Of a stretch of 64,000 nucleotides of DNA, positions 63,859-64,000 are shown one piece after another. A program made the translations under genes and the position numbers. Below the pieces are notes generated by a model. The model saw only the letters and a list, made by a program, of their open reading frames with translations, did no database searches and was not told the origin of the DNA. Numbering within the stretch: position 1 is the stretch's first letter; each line of letters opens with the position of its first letter. Source of the DNA: Lysobacter panacisoli (lineage in GTDB: Bacteria; Pseudomonadota; Gammaproteobacteria; Xanthomonadales; Xanthomonadaceae); contig NZ_VLNU01000001.1 of the NCBI RefSeq assembly GCF_009765165.1, forward strand, positions 2,097,001 to 2,161,000, in the 5' to 3' direction.

Positions 63859-63964
63859 TGTCATCCCCGCGAAGGCGGGGATCCAACTGCCAGATGCATC
63901 AACACCTTGGTAAGGCGTGCAGCGGCGGAAAGCTGGATTCCCGCCTTCGCGGGAATGACGGCGG
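63859..63964. repeat. Type D repeat, copy 2
   Basis: GTCATCCCCGCGAAGGCGGGGAT and, about 75 bases on, GATTCCCGCCTTCGCGGGAATGAC in inverted orientation. It lies upstream of cheA. The rest of the right edge (to 64000) holds nothing I recognise. Confidence 0.88.
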
Positions 63965-64000
63965 GGGTGTGGAGCGGCAGGGACGAAGGCCGGGCGATGC

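Overview
The window is about 64 kb of high-GC DNA with no rRNA, tRNA, phage or insertion-sequence genes. Protein similarity, the glycolytic gene order and the dense GC-rich palindromic intergenic repeats point to a gammaproteobacterium of the Xanthomonadaceae/Lysobacteraceae (Lysobacter or a close relative). The genus is inferred, not proven. The organism appears flagellated and able to use nitrate periplasmically.

Layout. (1) 1-23.3 kb holds a glycolytic/pentose-phosphate backbone on the + strand: the tkt 3' end, gapA, pgk, a HAD phosphatase, pyk and class I fba. Other units sit between these genes. They are a GAP-family membrane protein; an acetyl-CoA hydrolase/transferase family protein; a divergent BigR-type persulfide-response locus (ETHE1-like dioxygenase plus two YeeE half-transporters on one side, the ArsR-family sensor plus a secreted DUF442 protein on the other); S1/P1 nuclease; OmpW with a perfect FNR-type box; a truncated haemoglobin; the uncharacterised DUF2339-DUF3999 pair; and nrdAB. 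nrdAB lies behind a cobalamin riboswitch, a sigma-70-like promoter and a perfect DnaA box. (2) 23.4-28.1 kb is a napEFDABC periplasmic nitrate reductase operon. (3) 28.4-36.2 kb holds a macrodomain protein, cysteine synthase, an RND efflux pair without its outer-membrane channel, a 19-copy GGTGA repeat, a GNAT acetyltransferase and a SpoU-type RNA methyltransferase. (4) 36.3-44.1 kb is chemotaxis block 1 on the - strand: a WQEF-tailed chemoreceptor, cheR, cheD, cheB, an MCP-like protein and a histidine kinase. Two sigma-28-like promoters are visible. (5) 44.6-49.7 kb holds a small TonB-domain protein and a five-gene envelope operon (LpoB-like, small lipoprotein, YcfL-like, unknown, large TPR protein), then a convergent small secreted protein. 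(6) 50-63.8 kb is chemotaxis/motility block 2 on the - strand, given here in transcription order: cheA, motA and motB (MotC/MotD type), a ParA/ParC ATPase, a ParP-like CheW protein, STAS, cheY, a second cheA, cheW, a PAS chemoreceptor and a Cache-type chemoreceptor.

How it fits together. Block 2 has the ParC-ParP-CheA-CheW order known from polarly flagellated bacteria, where ParC/ParP place chemoreceptor arrays at the pole. Block 1 supplies the adaptation enzymes CheR, CheB and CheD. The nap operon, the FNR-box ompW and the haemoglobin suggest growth at low oxygen. The cobalamin riboswitch on a B12-independent ribonucleotide reductase suggests a B12-dependent enzyme elsewhere in the genome.

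Most notable observations: an identical C-terminal GSVELF hexapeptide, written with different codons, on CheD and on the nearby MCP-like protein; a 34-residue tandem repeat in the ParP-like protein, next to an intergenic-type palindrome captured in frame; the three-layer control region of nrdAB; the uncharacterised five-gene envelope operon; and the GGTGA microsatellite. At least four palindromic repeat families fill the gaps between genes.
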